Shown here: positions 11,835 through 23,092 of the stretch, in pieces
Layout: each line of letters opens with the position of its first letter
Numbering within the stretch: position 1 is the stretch's first letter
From: Toxoplasma gondii ME49
Taxonomy: Eukaryota > Apicomplexa > Conoidasida > Eucoccidiorida > Sarcocystidae
Assembly (NCBI RefSeq): GCF_000006565.2
Contig: NC_031471.1
Span: 2,328,441-2,392,440, forward strand
Reading direction: 5' to 3'
DNA length: 64,000 bases
Position numbers and translations under genes: made by a program
The notes under the pieces: generated by a model
Databases searched by the model: none
What the model was told of the DNA's origin: nothing
Seen by the model: only the letters and a program-made list of their open reading frames with translations

Positions 11835-14800
11835 ATGCTTTGTTTGGAGGGAGCAGCTACCCGGGGTAGAACCTCAGTTCTCCCTGACTCCTGTCCGCCT
11901 TCTTCGGAAAGGTTCCATGAAGAAGAATCCCCTGCTGCGAAAGCTGGTTCAGTCAGTTGTGCTGTCTCAAATGCCAAGAAACTGGAGAAGACCCCGAGAC
12001 TCGTTAAACCTAGTGCTGCGGTGTGGCGGTCGAGCGCTCAGAGAGAAACGCTTAATGCTGAGCACGCTCCTCTCAGTTCTACAGCCAAGCCGAAGTTTTC
12101 AGTGACCTGGACGAACAAACAGGAATTTTCGCGAAAGAGAAACGTTCCATCGACGAAAAAAGACATATCTCAACCCGCAAAGGCAATCGGCCGGGCTGGA
12201 CGCAAAGAGGTAAATGCGAGACGAAACCCGTGACAAAACGAAACCGAGTGTTTCGCCTTCACGGCATTCGCATTCGATTCTAGGGACTCCAACGATAATC
12301 TTTAGGAACGAGGTGTGAAAGTCCAAGGGAAAATAAGCAAGCTGCCGTATAGAAACGGCCCGAGTGGGCCGCAAGTGTAATGCTGTCGCATTCATATCGG
12401 GGTTGCCCTGATTAGGTTTCACTACTCGCATTCCCGCTGCCGGTATTTCCCGATTCCTTTTCCAATACGCTACAGAGCCCGTCAATATCTCCACTTATTC
12501 GCTACTGTGTGAACGCTAATGGGTTTCTCTTACAAGTAAAGGGGCCCAAACGAGGCCTTTTTCTGTCCCCTCGACTGCCTGGACCGTAGTTGTTATCCTT
12601 GTTATCCGTACGAGCCGGTCACATCTACTGGGCAAACCGGCTGTTGTATGGCAACATCGTGAGTTCAGCTCGACTCTGAAGATGGCAATTGCCGTGGTAG
12701 ATGACCGCTTCACATACTTTGAAGGATCCCGAGGTAGCACCAACAATTACGCTACTGAAATGTTTATCAACGAGTGTAAACCATCACCGAATCACTGTCG
12801 TCATATAAGAATCCTTTTCACGCTGCCGGGCAGTCTGCTGCTGAAACTCCCGTAGAAGGTATGAAAATGAACCAGAGGCTCTCGCTCCCAGTTCTTGAGG
12901 AGATACTTACCCCCCCCGATTCGTAACAGGTCCCCATCTCCGAGAGATGCAGACAACTGTGTTTGCGTTGTCCTGCATGCATCGATTAGAAAACAGCTGG
13001 TGACGAACCCGCGAGTGAATCCAAGATTCCTCTGGAAGTCACGAGACCGGAAAGATCGGACTGTTTCTCTAGTCAAGGTGCTCCTGCTAGAACGGTGAGA
13101 AAGTCGGAGTCTGTGGAAGCTTCCGAGTGTCGGTCAGAGGAACCCTGTCGATGTGACAGTAGCGGCAATGCCTCGCAAAAGCCTGAGAAGACTGAACGCA
13201 GCCAGGACAAGAAAAAGCAACCGACAAAAAACGAATCTTTCAGTGGAGATGATTGGGGGAAGCCTAGTTGGATGGACGTCCTCAGTCGAGCAGCGGCTGC
13301 GGGGCGGACAACGCTGCCTCTCAACTCGCCATCCACATCGAACGATGCAGAATATCAGAGGATTTTCTCTGCGGTTCCTCTAGAGCCTGGACTCGTTGAC
13401 TTGATTCAGAGTTCCGTGCAGCTTCTGGAGCAAGCGATGAAGCCGCTCTTAAAGTGTCCAAAGACAAAGAAAGCATGCGACGACTGTGGCATCGCCCCGG
13501 AGGCTTTAATCATTCCCACGTGAGCGCCTTCAGAAGTGTTCCCGTGACTGAACTGGAATGTACCACCGCTTATTGTGCACCACACCACCGGAGTAAAAAC
13601 TCAGCTTCGATCTAACGAAGATCTGTGGCACTTTTGTGTACCACATCACCCGAGTAAACAGGCATCGTCTTTTCGACAAGATGTCTCACATCTTTTAGAA
13701 TCACGACTGTGTTCGAAAAAGGAACTCCGGAACCAGAACGGGGTCGGCTCTCCACGTGCCAGCTGCGGAAGCTACCAAGTCGAGCTGGGCTGTGTAAATG
13801 TCTGGACTTGGGCGGTATGTCTAGGTGATTCCAGACCTGCTTTGCCGTGGAGCTTCCATTCGCCAACAAATTTTCTAGAACACGGCTGCATCTACTCAGG
13901 CAACACGATTGAACGTGAATTCGCTTCTTCCTCTGCCGGCGAACAGGAAACATAAGGTTTCTCGATATTTTTCCGCTGCGACGCCGTCTCTGAGAAGTAA
14001 GCGTCTGTCCGTGCGTGATAGGTTCGAAGACAAGACCTCGACAAAAGACCGTCGCAAGCTTCACCGCCGCTACCTGGAAGAGGCACGTGTAAAGGGAAAA
14101 AATATCATGCGTGTTTTAGAGCTGCGAGAAGAAAGCCTTCGGAAGGAACACGAGGATCAACTGCGAATTGCACAGGCAGAATTGGAAAAGAGCTTGGAAC
14201 CTGAGCCTGGGTGTTCTGTGGCGAATCCGAAGTTGCCTCGACTTGAAGTTTCAGAAAAGTCGAAAAGGGAGACTCTCTTTCTTCGCGAATATCACGAACC
14301 GCTGCAGGACGCGCGTCTAATTACAAAGCAGCGTCGCCTAGAGGAAAAACAGAAACAGGTATCCTTGCTGGGGACAGCGGTTTTGTTCTTTGAAATCGAC
14401 GGCAGACGGGAAACTCTCTGGAAGGAAGGAACACAAGCGGCGAATGATAGATGCAGAATCGCGTTTTCTCACTAGCTCTTCACGCACATGTTCCGCATCT
14501 CCAGCATAGTAGTTCTACAGACACACTTTCTCAAGGAGCTGAGATTCTGACACTTGCACCCGACACTGGAATCTATGCGATCATGATGCTTGCAGAGAGG
14601 TTGAATTGAGCGCGTCTTATGTCTTTGAGGAACTCCAAGCGCTCGACTTTGTTTCTCCATTCCACAGTTCAGTTTTAAAGTGTGTAATTCGGTCGCTAGA
14701 AGGCAAAATCGCGTTTGATATCACCGCTCCGCCAAGAACGCCAAAACCTACGATTCTCTTCGACCTTTCCAGACGTAGACAATGCTGAACTTGCACTACC

Positions 14801-15706
14801 TGCGCTTGGAAGCTGTAGTCATCCAGCCAGTGGTGGTTTATTATACTCGTAGACCCACTCTGGTGGTATGGTATGAGATCGTATCTTATCTACCGTGTAC
14901 GCTGTGTGCTGCTTGTTAAACAGAGGAGTGCGGCTGATTTACGCTGTTTCCTTTTCGCCACATGCAGCTGAGAGCCGGGCGAGAGACACGATTGTTGCGA
15001 GTCAAGGAACTCCAGAAACGATTAGAGAATGACGGTGTTGCCCTCGCCAAGCGCGATCAGGTGCTGAGACCGAACTCAGCCAAGAATCTCGCTACAGCTA
15101 CGTCTACTCAGTCACTAACATCAGCTACTTTCACTAGGTGAGAAACGTTCGAATTGTGTATAAAGGATCTCATCTCACACGACTACGTATAAAACGAAAC
15201 AGAGATTGAAGGTACTAGTGGCGGAATGAAGAGATTTTGTGAGCATCTACGTAGCAACGGTTAACCGCGTGTTTGCCACTAAGGATGGGGTACCCTCCAC
15301 ACGTACAGGAAATTCGTTCCCCTCCAACCCGATAAATGCCCGGAAGAAACGTCTTGCATTTTGAGGCAGGGAAGCGCATTCTACGTCTCTATTCGGTTCA
15401 CAAAAAGTGCCTAGAAAGCCGAAGTGGCTCGATTCCTGCAATCATCCTTGCATGTTCTTAGTGCCGGCATTTCACGGGAAAGATGGTAACTTCTTTGTAC
15501 CAAACTATATTGAGATTTGCAAGTCGATTTCCCAAGTTCTAACCCGATCTCTAGTGAAAACGGTCTCCCCTCTTCGGTGCCAATCTATTTTCAGGAAATT
15601 CAACAGGGCTGCCTCACAACCGGCAATCGGCCTTGATGTCAGGCGACGGTCAGCACCACCTTTTTCGTTTAACGACAACAGGGGATCCTTCACTGACTGT
15701 GGATAA
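11835..15706 (+). CDS. Unrecognised basic coiled-coil protein, five exons, about 532 aa
   Basis: Function unknown. Exons inferred: 11835-12209, 12990-13519, 13947-14358, 14968-15137, 15595-15706; all four junctions preserve phase and the sum is 533 codons with the stop. Donors are GTAAAT, GTGAGC, GTATCC, GTGAGA; acceptors end TTAG, ACAG, GCAG, TCAG. The first two exons encode Ser/Lys-rich, probably disordered sequence. Exon 2 ends with a more ordered acidic helix region (LVDLIQSSVQLLEQAM) and a small Cys cluster (CPKTKKACDDCG). Exons 3-4 are strongly helical and basic (RYLEEARVKGKNIMRVLELR, KELQKRLENDG), suggesting a coiled coil. The ATG at 11835 is the first in frame, but an upstream exon joined at the CAG at 11828 cannot be excluded. 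The exon chain supports a real gene; I infer nothing about its role. Confidence 0.6.
13570..13660 (+). repeat. Imperfect local duplication inside an intron
   Basis: GTGCACCACACCACCGGAGT and GTGTACCACATCACCCGAGT occur about 65 bases apart in the intron 13520-13946. Two copies only. Confidence 0.5.
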
Positions 15707-16603
15707 TGACTCACCTGGAGTTTCTGAAACGCGACTAGCCTCTCCAGCAGTCCTGTTTGTAACGTTGATTCGTCTAAATCAAGCTTGTGAGGTTCACCCT
15801 GCGCATCACAGTAGGAAAACGCCTTTCCTTCGTGCCTTTGTGTCAAGCCTGTAAACACAGTCCATCGACCCTTTTCAGAGGGAAGACTGACAGGATAATG
15901 AAGTTGATGAATCTACCCTGACCGCAAACAAGCGCAACAGCTACTACAGGTTTGTGTGGAAATCGAGAACAGGCCTTGGCTTCCGAAACACCGTTCTTCA
16001 TGTTGTATATCTGAAACAATCTCGCTGGTAAACAGTTTTTGCTCATCGTTTTTCACTTGGACTCCGTGCTCGTGTTGAACGAGGGCTTTTTTGAGAGTTG
16101 CCGAACAAACGGATCTACCCGTGCGTCCTTTCTCTGCGGCAACATTTTCATCATAAAGCAACGCCGACTGCAAACTCACGTCAAGCACGACATTCGCACA
16201 AAAACCGTCTTCTGAGCAGCATGCTTCTGGCATCTCTCTCACGTGACGCTGAGTTTTCGTTCTGAAAACTGGATGCAACGCTTGTTAGGATAAATTGACA
16301 TGCCGGACAAAGAGCAGCGCTGGACACCCCGATGAGTGCATAAATAACGACCGGCCGCAGTACAGTGCAAGTGTTTACATCCTGAGCATCGTTCGGAAGT
16401 TGCAACGCGTCTCAAAAGGATTCACGACGCAAGCAAGTGCCCACCGGAGATTTCCTCTGGAAGATGTCATTGTGCCACGACAGAGTTGCCGTAGTTGTTG
16501 ATGAATGGTAGTTCTACAGTTTTTGCGTATGACACTGCATAACCCGTAACTGCTTTTGCTACTGTTTGTTGACAGTGTTTACCACGGAGACGTAGAAAGG
16601 AAC

Positions 16604-16692
16604 ATCAAGTTCTCTGCCTGGCGGTTTGTGACACTCCGTACGGCTGTAGGTAAACGGTACGTCAGGAGACGTCGACTAGCGCTGGAACCACA
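16604..16692 (+). repeat. Dispersed repeat, copy B (partner at 5663-5750)
   Basis: Same orientation as copy A with about 80% identity by eye; differences are mostly transitions. It sits inside a 107-codon chance frame (16556-16879). Confidence 0.6.
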
Positions 16693-17307
16693 GTACTTAT
16701 ACATCAAAAATGGCCGTGTTCGCGCTCCTATTATGGGAAAAAGGGAAAAAGGCGATCACCAATGCTGGACCCGAGGTACATACAAGCCACGGCTAAGGTT
16801 CAGTTGGCTTGGCAAAGTGAAGAGGCTTCTTCATGCACCTCGTGCATCTGCAAGAGGGCTTTCAGAAACTGAGGAGTGACGGTCATTTGAACTAAAAGTG
16901 CATCTAAAACATGAATCCGACACGCAGGATCTACTCTCTAGAAACACGTGAATCATATGAACCTATAAATCTCTTTTATACCTTGTAAAAGGGATTCTTT
17001 GCTCTCAGTTGCCATCTGACGGGTATTGCATGCCTGGTGACATGGCTGTCGTACTGCTGTTCTGCCGAGGGCGGCGGATCGTCTATAAGGAAGAATGTTG
17101 TTCTATAAGTCTTCATGAATACGACCAGGGAAGGTTCTTCTGATTTCCATGAACGGAGCTACATATCACAAAGCCGTACCTAGGACTTTTTACTCGAGGA
17201 AAAATGCTTGTGCTGATGTAGTTCATCGGTAGAATCGCCAGCAAGGTTCGAACTCGCATCTGTGACTTAAAAGGATAGCGAATCCAGTTTTCAAAGAAAG
17301 TGTATAG

Positions 17308-17510
17308 AGGTCGTGAGGTACTCCGGCGAGGACAGGGCACAAAACATGAAGAGTTCTAGCCCGAGTCCCGCGCCAGCACCTCCACGTCGACTCCGAAAAC
17401 CGGGAAATACAGACAACCAAGTTCTTCATGCTTGTTGTATTACCTCCTTGTTACTGAACAGGATTCAGTTAGGAACAATCGTTCACCCTCAGCTGTAATG
17501 CGCGAGCTTT
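17308..17510 (+). pseudogene. Decayed mitochondrial LSU rRNA-like NUMT, older copy
   Basis: It aligns by eye with 22637-22836: GGTCGTGAGGTACTCCGG, GAGTTCTAGCCCGAG, CAGCACCTCCACGTCGACTC and GATTCAGTTAGGAACAATCG each have close partners there. The GATAACAGG motif of LSU domain V is mutated to GAGGACAGG, and an insertion of about 45 bases separates the two halves. It is interpreted as an old nuclear copy of fragmented mitochondrial rRNA, not a functional RNA gene. Confidence 0.65.
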
Positions 17511-19536
17511 TCTGCTACTGCTGGGACTGTTTACTGTATACTCACGGTCGTGCTATCAAGCCTCGTGAGCTGCCAGTCTATCACCACTTCTCATTTGTAT
17601 GTCAGTCATGCTGGTGTCGGCGCTATCTTGGGGTCTTTGATCAGGGTGATTGTGTAGCACTCCATTTACCTACTTACAAGAGACAAAAACGCCTATCTGA
17701 CAACTCCAAGCAGGGAAAACGACCGTCACGCTAACTATTTCGATCAGGTTTCCCCTAAATGATCCTCAGAAAGAGGCATTCCCACAATTACTGAAGTGAA
17801 CACGGTATCTGTAGGGCTTGAGTACGAATGCTGGCCTCTCGAATGCACGCAGGATCCCACAACAGGAAATGCACTCGGCATGGTATTGGCCACGAAAAAG
17901 ACGTTGTCACAGTTAAAAATGCAAAACTGAATACTCGTTCCACTCATCGGCTCTCCAGCAGTTCTATAATAACCCCCGCCAGAAGGGCCGTGGTGCCAGC
18001 CCTTCTACACAACAAATCGTGATTTGCGTCAGAAAAGGAAAATCCGCCACTCGGCACGTCTTTTCTGACTTTTAATTAAGAGCTGCTCCACATGACGTGG
18101 TAAAGGGCCTCACGTTTGTCCTTTCTGTAGAAAAACGATTTACCAGAGCTCAACACAACAAGTGTGCCAGTTAGCCGACGTGTGTGCGTCTCTTTTTTCA
18201 GCGCCCACGGAAAGTCGGGACTTGCTCTTGCAGCTCAACTTTCAGACTCTACATTTTTTGTCTGCTAAAAGCGCCACACGTCTTCTTGCATTGACAGCCG
18301 AGAAACAAGCACCGTCTAATATATCTCTTTTTCTTCCGCCTTGCAGTTTGAGTCGAACTGTCACTGGTGGCTAGACACGGGGCTAGTGCTAGAGTGTAGT
18401 CTTTCTGAGGTTCGGTGGTGACCTTCTCTCCATTTTCGTAGCGTGCTCGTTTGTCTTACTTGATTCGACGTCCTCTAAGATTTTCCTGAGTTTCTGTCAC
18501 TTCTTTTCAAAGCTTGCATCCCTTGAAAGCGCCTGGTGGCGAATTATTTCCCCCCGAATGTGACGAGTGAGTGTTTAGTCGGGTCTGGCAACTGTCCCCA
18601 TTTGTCAAAAAAACTCGTTTCAACAGCCGTTCGTGTAAAGCTGTTCTTCTCGAGAGTGTATAAGCCTCCCTGGTATTTCGGGAACATCGATATCACCGAC
18701 GGACTTTCCTCGCTGTTGATAGCCATGGAACGAACACTCAGTTGATGGCGAGTTCGCATCCAGAGACGCGCGAGTTTTCGCCGTAGGTATGGTGATTCGT
18801 CCGGGAAAAGGGAAAGTTCCCTTGAGACATTTGTGGTGTCTTTACCTGTCGTTCTAAAACCAAGGATCGCCGAATGTGAACGTTTTCGGTCGTTCGTCTC
18901 TTGAAAGTTCCCTTGGGTGCGTGCACTGTCTACACGGAAACTGAAAGACTCTTTCCACGTTTTCACACAGGAAGATACACAGGAAGATCCAGAAAAGCCA
19001 GATCACATGTTTCGACAGTTTCTGCCGTCCGCTGCGACTGCACGGCGCTTGGTTTTCGCATTCGTTTCGTCTTGGGGTGTGGCAGTGTTGGTGCCTGACA
19101 AAACCTGTCACAGCGCCTTCTGTGACTCTTCCAACAAGTGCACACCACGCCAGCTTGCTATGCTCTTTCAGGCCAATGCCGCGTTTCCGTGAATGTACCG
19201 TTGTAAGAGTGCGGAAAACGACGCGCCACTTGTGTGTCGGCCACTGTTCCTGCCCCTCGATTGTGGAGGTTCGACTGTCCTTCTTCAAGGCAAAAATCAT
19301 TATCAAGAATTAAGCCACGGGCTTCCTTCTGTTTAGGGTTTAGGGGCCCAACTTTTATGGTGAACAGTTTTGGAACGGGCAGAGAAGGCTTCTCTCTTGA
19401 GGCTTTCTTCGTCCATCCAACATGCGTGTCCACTTTCTCAGAGTGCAGAGAATCGCCCCCGTCGTCCAACTCATCTCGAATGTTCTCCCCGAGAAAGGTC
19501 GTATGTGAAGCCTAGGAGTCGCATGCCGACACTTCT

Positions 19537-22442
19537 ATGTTTTCTGTGTTTTCCACGTCTTCTTTGTCTCTGTTTTCCGCTTTTTGGCGTCTCTTTCCCG
19601 TAACTCTCGGTGCACAGTTATGGCATACCCGTAGATCGATCCCAGAATTTGAGCATCCAGAAACGAGCTGCCACTCTGTCTGCGCCCGAGTCCACACTTC
19701 TCGTTTTTTTCAACACACATCAGCGAGAGGAGCTATAACATCTAAAAGTCTCTTTACATCGATGAAGGCCTTTTCAAGGAACTCCAAACTCGCTTCTCAG
19801 CGCTTCGCTGAAGGTGGCAAGCCGACAGAGGCGGCGCACTTCAGCTCTTGCGAGGGAGAACGCTTTTTCTCTAGTCATCTTGAAGAGAACACTCTATCTG
19901 CGATTTCCAGCGTGGCAAGCTGCGACCCTCGTGTAGACAAGGCCTCGGTTCTCAGGAAAGAGAACTTTGACGTGTTGCATGAATCTGATAAAAAGAGGCT
20001 GTCGGCTGTAAGGTGGTTTAAAGAACACTTTGACATATCTCGTGAATATGATAAAAGGAGTCTCGTATCTGTAGGATGTTTCAAGGAAAACTTTGACATG
20101 TCCCATGAATCTGGTAAAGTGCGACCATCTTCCGTAAGATGTTTCAAAAAAACATTTGGCGTATCCCATGAATCTGATAATAAGACCGTCTCGTCCTTTA
20201 GAAGAAACTTCGCCATATCCCCGCAATGTGGAGAAGGAACCGTTTCTCCTTTAACTTTTGTCGGAACGAAAAGCGACTGTTCCAGGCAAGAGACGACGGG
20301 TCTAAACGCGCATTCATTTGAAGCTGAGAATCAAAGTGGAGATGACTTTTTCGCTGTTCTTTCACACCGGCGAGATGAGACGTGGGAGACCACGCAAGTG
20401 TGTATGAGGGAACACTGTGGAGAACGGCTTTACGGAAAAGAGGGTACTGCCTTTTCCCGAACTTCTTCTGGGGATTTGGAATTCTTTTTGCCCACAAGTG
20501 TAAACAAACATGAAGGGGAGGCTCCAAACTCTGCGATGCAGAAGGCCCGTCAACTCCGAGAGGAAATTTCTCATGTGGAGATGTCTCGATGCTTAGGGGG
20601 TGGTGACGAAGAGACTCTGGTCTCGCGTCTGAAACACGAAACTTCTGTAGACCTTCGACCTCCGAGAACAGAAGAGAAGCCAAAGCAACTGAAAGCGAGT
20701 TGCGTTCCTGGCACCTGTCGCGAAGAGAAAGAACGGAAACACGTTTCGACGTCGACTCCTGAGTCACACCATCCCATCCTCGTTTTCCCGGTACCGTTCC
20801 ACGCATCGCTGGACGCGAGGGAGGTTTGCGAACGTGGAGGTCTGGCGTCCAACCGCACTGAGGAGGAAGAGAAACAACTGAAGAAGTTGCTCATGTCGAG
20901 GAACGAAGCCTTGGGGAGGCGCGTGACGGTTCTGAAAGCGAACCTCGAGACGAAGGAAGCCACCATCGCAAAGCTCCTGGCGCGGTGCAGACGACGCGAG
21001 CAGGAGCTAGAGCGAGTCAGGGCGATGCTGCTGCCGATTGTTGAGGAGAATGTGAAACTCGCAGGAGAGATCGACACACGAAAACAGCAAACGGGGGGAA
21101 AGGATGAGTACCTCGCCGCGCTCAGAGACGCGATCAAAGCCCACGTTGCGTCATTTCTGAAAGGGGAATCAGAGGCGCCGCAGGACGTGCGTACCGCACA
21201 AGGCCCGAGACAAGGGATTGAGAGAGACAGGGGGAGGGCGAACGTCGGGCTCTCGAGGTGCCTGGGAAGCGAGAGAGAAAGCGAGGAACGGGATAGACAA
21301 GAAGAGAGGGTCCATGGGAGAAGGACAAAACGCGCATTTGTCTGCGGCGTTTTCGACGAGACAGAAAGCGACGACGGAGCAGGTGTGCCTGTCGCATTTC
21401 GTCTCGACTCCCGCGACTCCACAAGTGAGGAAGAAGGGGCATCCGAGGCATCCGAGAAGCCGGGAGGTGTCCAGAAACGTCTGCCTTCTTCGGAAAATAA
21501 GAGCAAAAATCCGCAGCGACAGTGGTGGTGGATGGACGATAAAGACGACGACTGCGACACAGAAGTGACGCGCGAGAGAAGTGAGACAAAGGACGGTACG
21601 CAGGTGATTCGGAAACTCGATTCTCCTCTCGACAAAACGTCCTCTCAAAGTGGCACACAAACGCTCCCGCTTATGCGACGGGTTCTTCGACAGTGAAGAG
21701 TCTCCTCTCACTCCGCATCCGTGAATATTGCTGGATCTTTTGATTCTGTCGACTGTCCTGTGCTCGACGTTTTTCTTCCTTCTGCTTCTGCCGACTGTCC
21801 TGTCCTCGATGTTTTTCTTCCTTCTGCTTCTGTCGACTGTCCTGTCCTGTCGATGTTTTTCTTTCCTCTGCTTCTGTCGACTGTCCTGTCATCGACGTTT
21901 CTCTTTATGTAGGTTCTCTGGACTCCCCTGTTCTCGTTGTGTTAGGCCCGTCTGGAACAACTTCGGAGTTCGTCGCGTTCCTCAGAGGGCGCAAGATCGT
22001 GGAAGAGACAGTACAAAGACGCAGGCAGGGACGGAGGGACTCGTTTTTCAGCGCGCGCAGGAAGGTTGGATTTTTGGAGGCGCTGGTGGAAAAAATTCAG
22101 GAAAATCCGTTCTCTGGATCTAAACGGGAAACCCACGAGTGGCTGATGAACTGGCTAGTGAAACAATATCGCAGGACCGGCTCCACGCCCACAGAGTCTC
22201 GCAGCTTTGCTGGCAGTCGCGCCACCTCGCGGGAAGGAAACGAAGAAAAAGAGAAAAGAGGAACGAAAGAGAAGATGGAAGAAGAGGAGAGGAAGAGAAT
22301 AGGCAAGTGTGGGGTCGAGACTGAGCTACCGGGAGAGAGCGACGAAGAAATGGAGGAGGAACACACCAAGGCCGCCCACTTACTCCAGCCGAATGCCTGG
22401 TGGATGTGCTCAGCTGTGGCGGTGCATAGCCAGGATGTTTAA
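19537..22442 (+). CDS. Unrecognised protein with 21-residue tandem repeats and coiled coil, about 851 aa
   Basis: Function unknown. The main exon runs from an ATG at 19537 (or 19762) and is open to a stop at 21696. I prefer splicing from GACG|GTACGC at 21595/21596 to TTAG|GC at 21945/21946, which keeps phase and adds an ordered charged C-terminus (FVAFLRGRKIVEETVQRRR, ETHEWLMNWLVKQYRR) to a stop at 22442. If unspliced, the protein is 719 aa. Residues about 137-233 are tandem repeats around FKENFDMSHES. A heptad-rich region follows at roughly 450-530 (KQLKKLLMSRNEALGRRV, LLPIVEENVKLAGEI), then an Arg/Glu/Ser-rich tail. The first 30 residues are mildly hydrophobic and could be a signal peptide, or could be a pyrimidine-rich leader ending in the CAG at 19618, so the N-terminus is uncertain. 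Confidence 0.6.
19945..20235 (+). repeat. 63-bp in-frame tandem repeats encoding 21-residue units
   Basis: About four and a half diverged copies within the CDS. Each unit contains a core like WFKEHFDIS, CFKENFDMS or CFKKTFGVS followed by HES or REY and a basic/Ser linker. The length is a multiple of three and the core residues are conserved, so the repeat is read as protein. Confidence 0.8.
21735..21905 (+). repeat. About 42-bp pyrimidine-rich tandem repeat, four copies
   Basis: The unit is built on CTGTCGACTGTCCTGTCCTC followed by GATGTTTTTCTTCCTTCTGC. It lies in the proposed intron 21596-21945 and is pyrimidine-rich up to the acceptor. Confidence 0.75.
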
Positions 22443-22636
22443 AAATTTGCGGGTATCAACGAGCGTTTCAAAGGACAGTAAAATAATCACATTTGAAGAC
22501 CGTCGTCCCTGTAGACTTTCTGCAACCATTGAAACCCCACATGCAAAGCGTGTATATTTACACACACATATACATAATATATTCATGTGTGTAAATACAT
22601 GCAAACATGTGTCTCTGTGCGTATGTTTATATATAA

Positions 22637-22836
22637 CGGTCGTAAGGTACGCCGGGGATAACAGGTCAGATAATATTGGGAGTTCTAATCCTCGGATTGT
22701 ATCAGCACCTCCATGTCGGCTCATTACTCCCTTGTTATTGAACAAGATTCAGTTAGGAACGATAATTCACTGTCGGATGTAATACGTGAGCTGGGGTTAA
22801 GAACGTCAGGAGACAGTTTGTCCCCGATCTACCATT
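22637..22836 (+). pseudogene. Nuclear copy of mitochondrial LSU rRNA fragments (NUMT)
   Basis: It carries the universal LSU domain V signatures GGGGATAACAGGTCAGAT, TTGGGAGTTCTAATC, CAGCACCTCCATGTCGGCTC and GTGAGCTGGGGTTAAGAACG followed by TCAGGAGACAGTT. These match the peptidyl-transferase region that apicomplexan mitochondria keep as separate LSU fragments. The embedding in nuclear sequence with TA microsatellites on both sides indicates an inserted copy. The motifs are nearly intact, so this is younger than the copy at 17308. Not expected to be expressed as rRNA. Confidence 0.85.
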
Positions 22837-22997
22837 TAAACTTGTGTATATATATATATATACAGCAGAACTACAATGAATGTAACGGTACAAGCTGTAA
22901 ACAAAGGACTCCTTAACTTAAACTGAGGAGTCAAGTGGGTACAAACCGTATAAGGATTAATTATGTCCATTTGTGCATCTTAAGTTGATACTCGGTT

Positions 22998-23092
22998 ATA
23001 TATAGATATATGTATATGTGCATGTATAAATATGCATAAATACACAAATATATATATATATATATGTACGTATGTATGTATATATGTATGTA
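22998..23092. repeat. TA/GTA-rich microsatellite
   Basis: TATATA, GTATGTAT and ATAAATATGC tracts downstream of the NUMT. Confidence 0.8.

Larger units (their letters stand above)
15707..19536. other. Intergenic region with decayed repeats
   Basis: No gene is supported here. The sequence holds a dispersed repeat (16604-16692), an rRNA-like NUMT relic (17308-17510) and otherwise unique sequence with short frames of 60-150 codons lacking splice context. The last few hundred bases presumably contain the promoter of the downstream plus-strand gene. Confidence 0.5.

Noticed and set aside
17220..17310. tRNA-like arms (GGTTCGAAC T-arm, TTAAAAG loop and a D-arm-like word)
   Set aside because: No acceptor-stem pairing could be found in either orientation, and the palindromic GTTCGAAC explains the resemblance. 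It adjoins a NUMT and may be debris.
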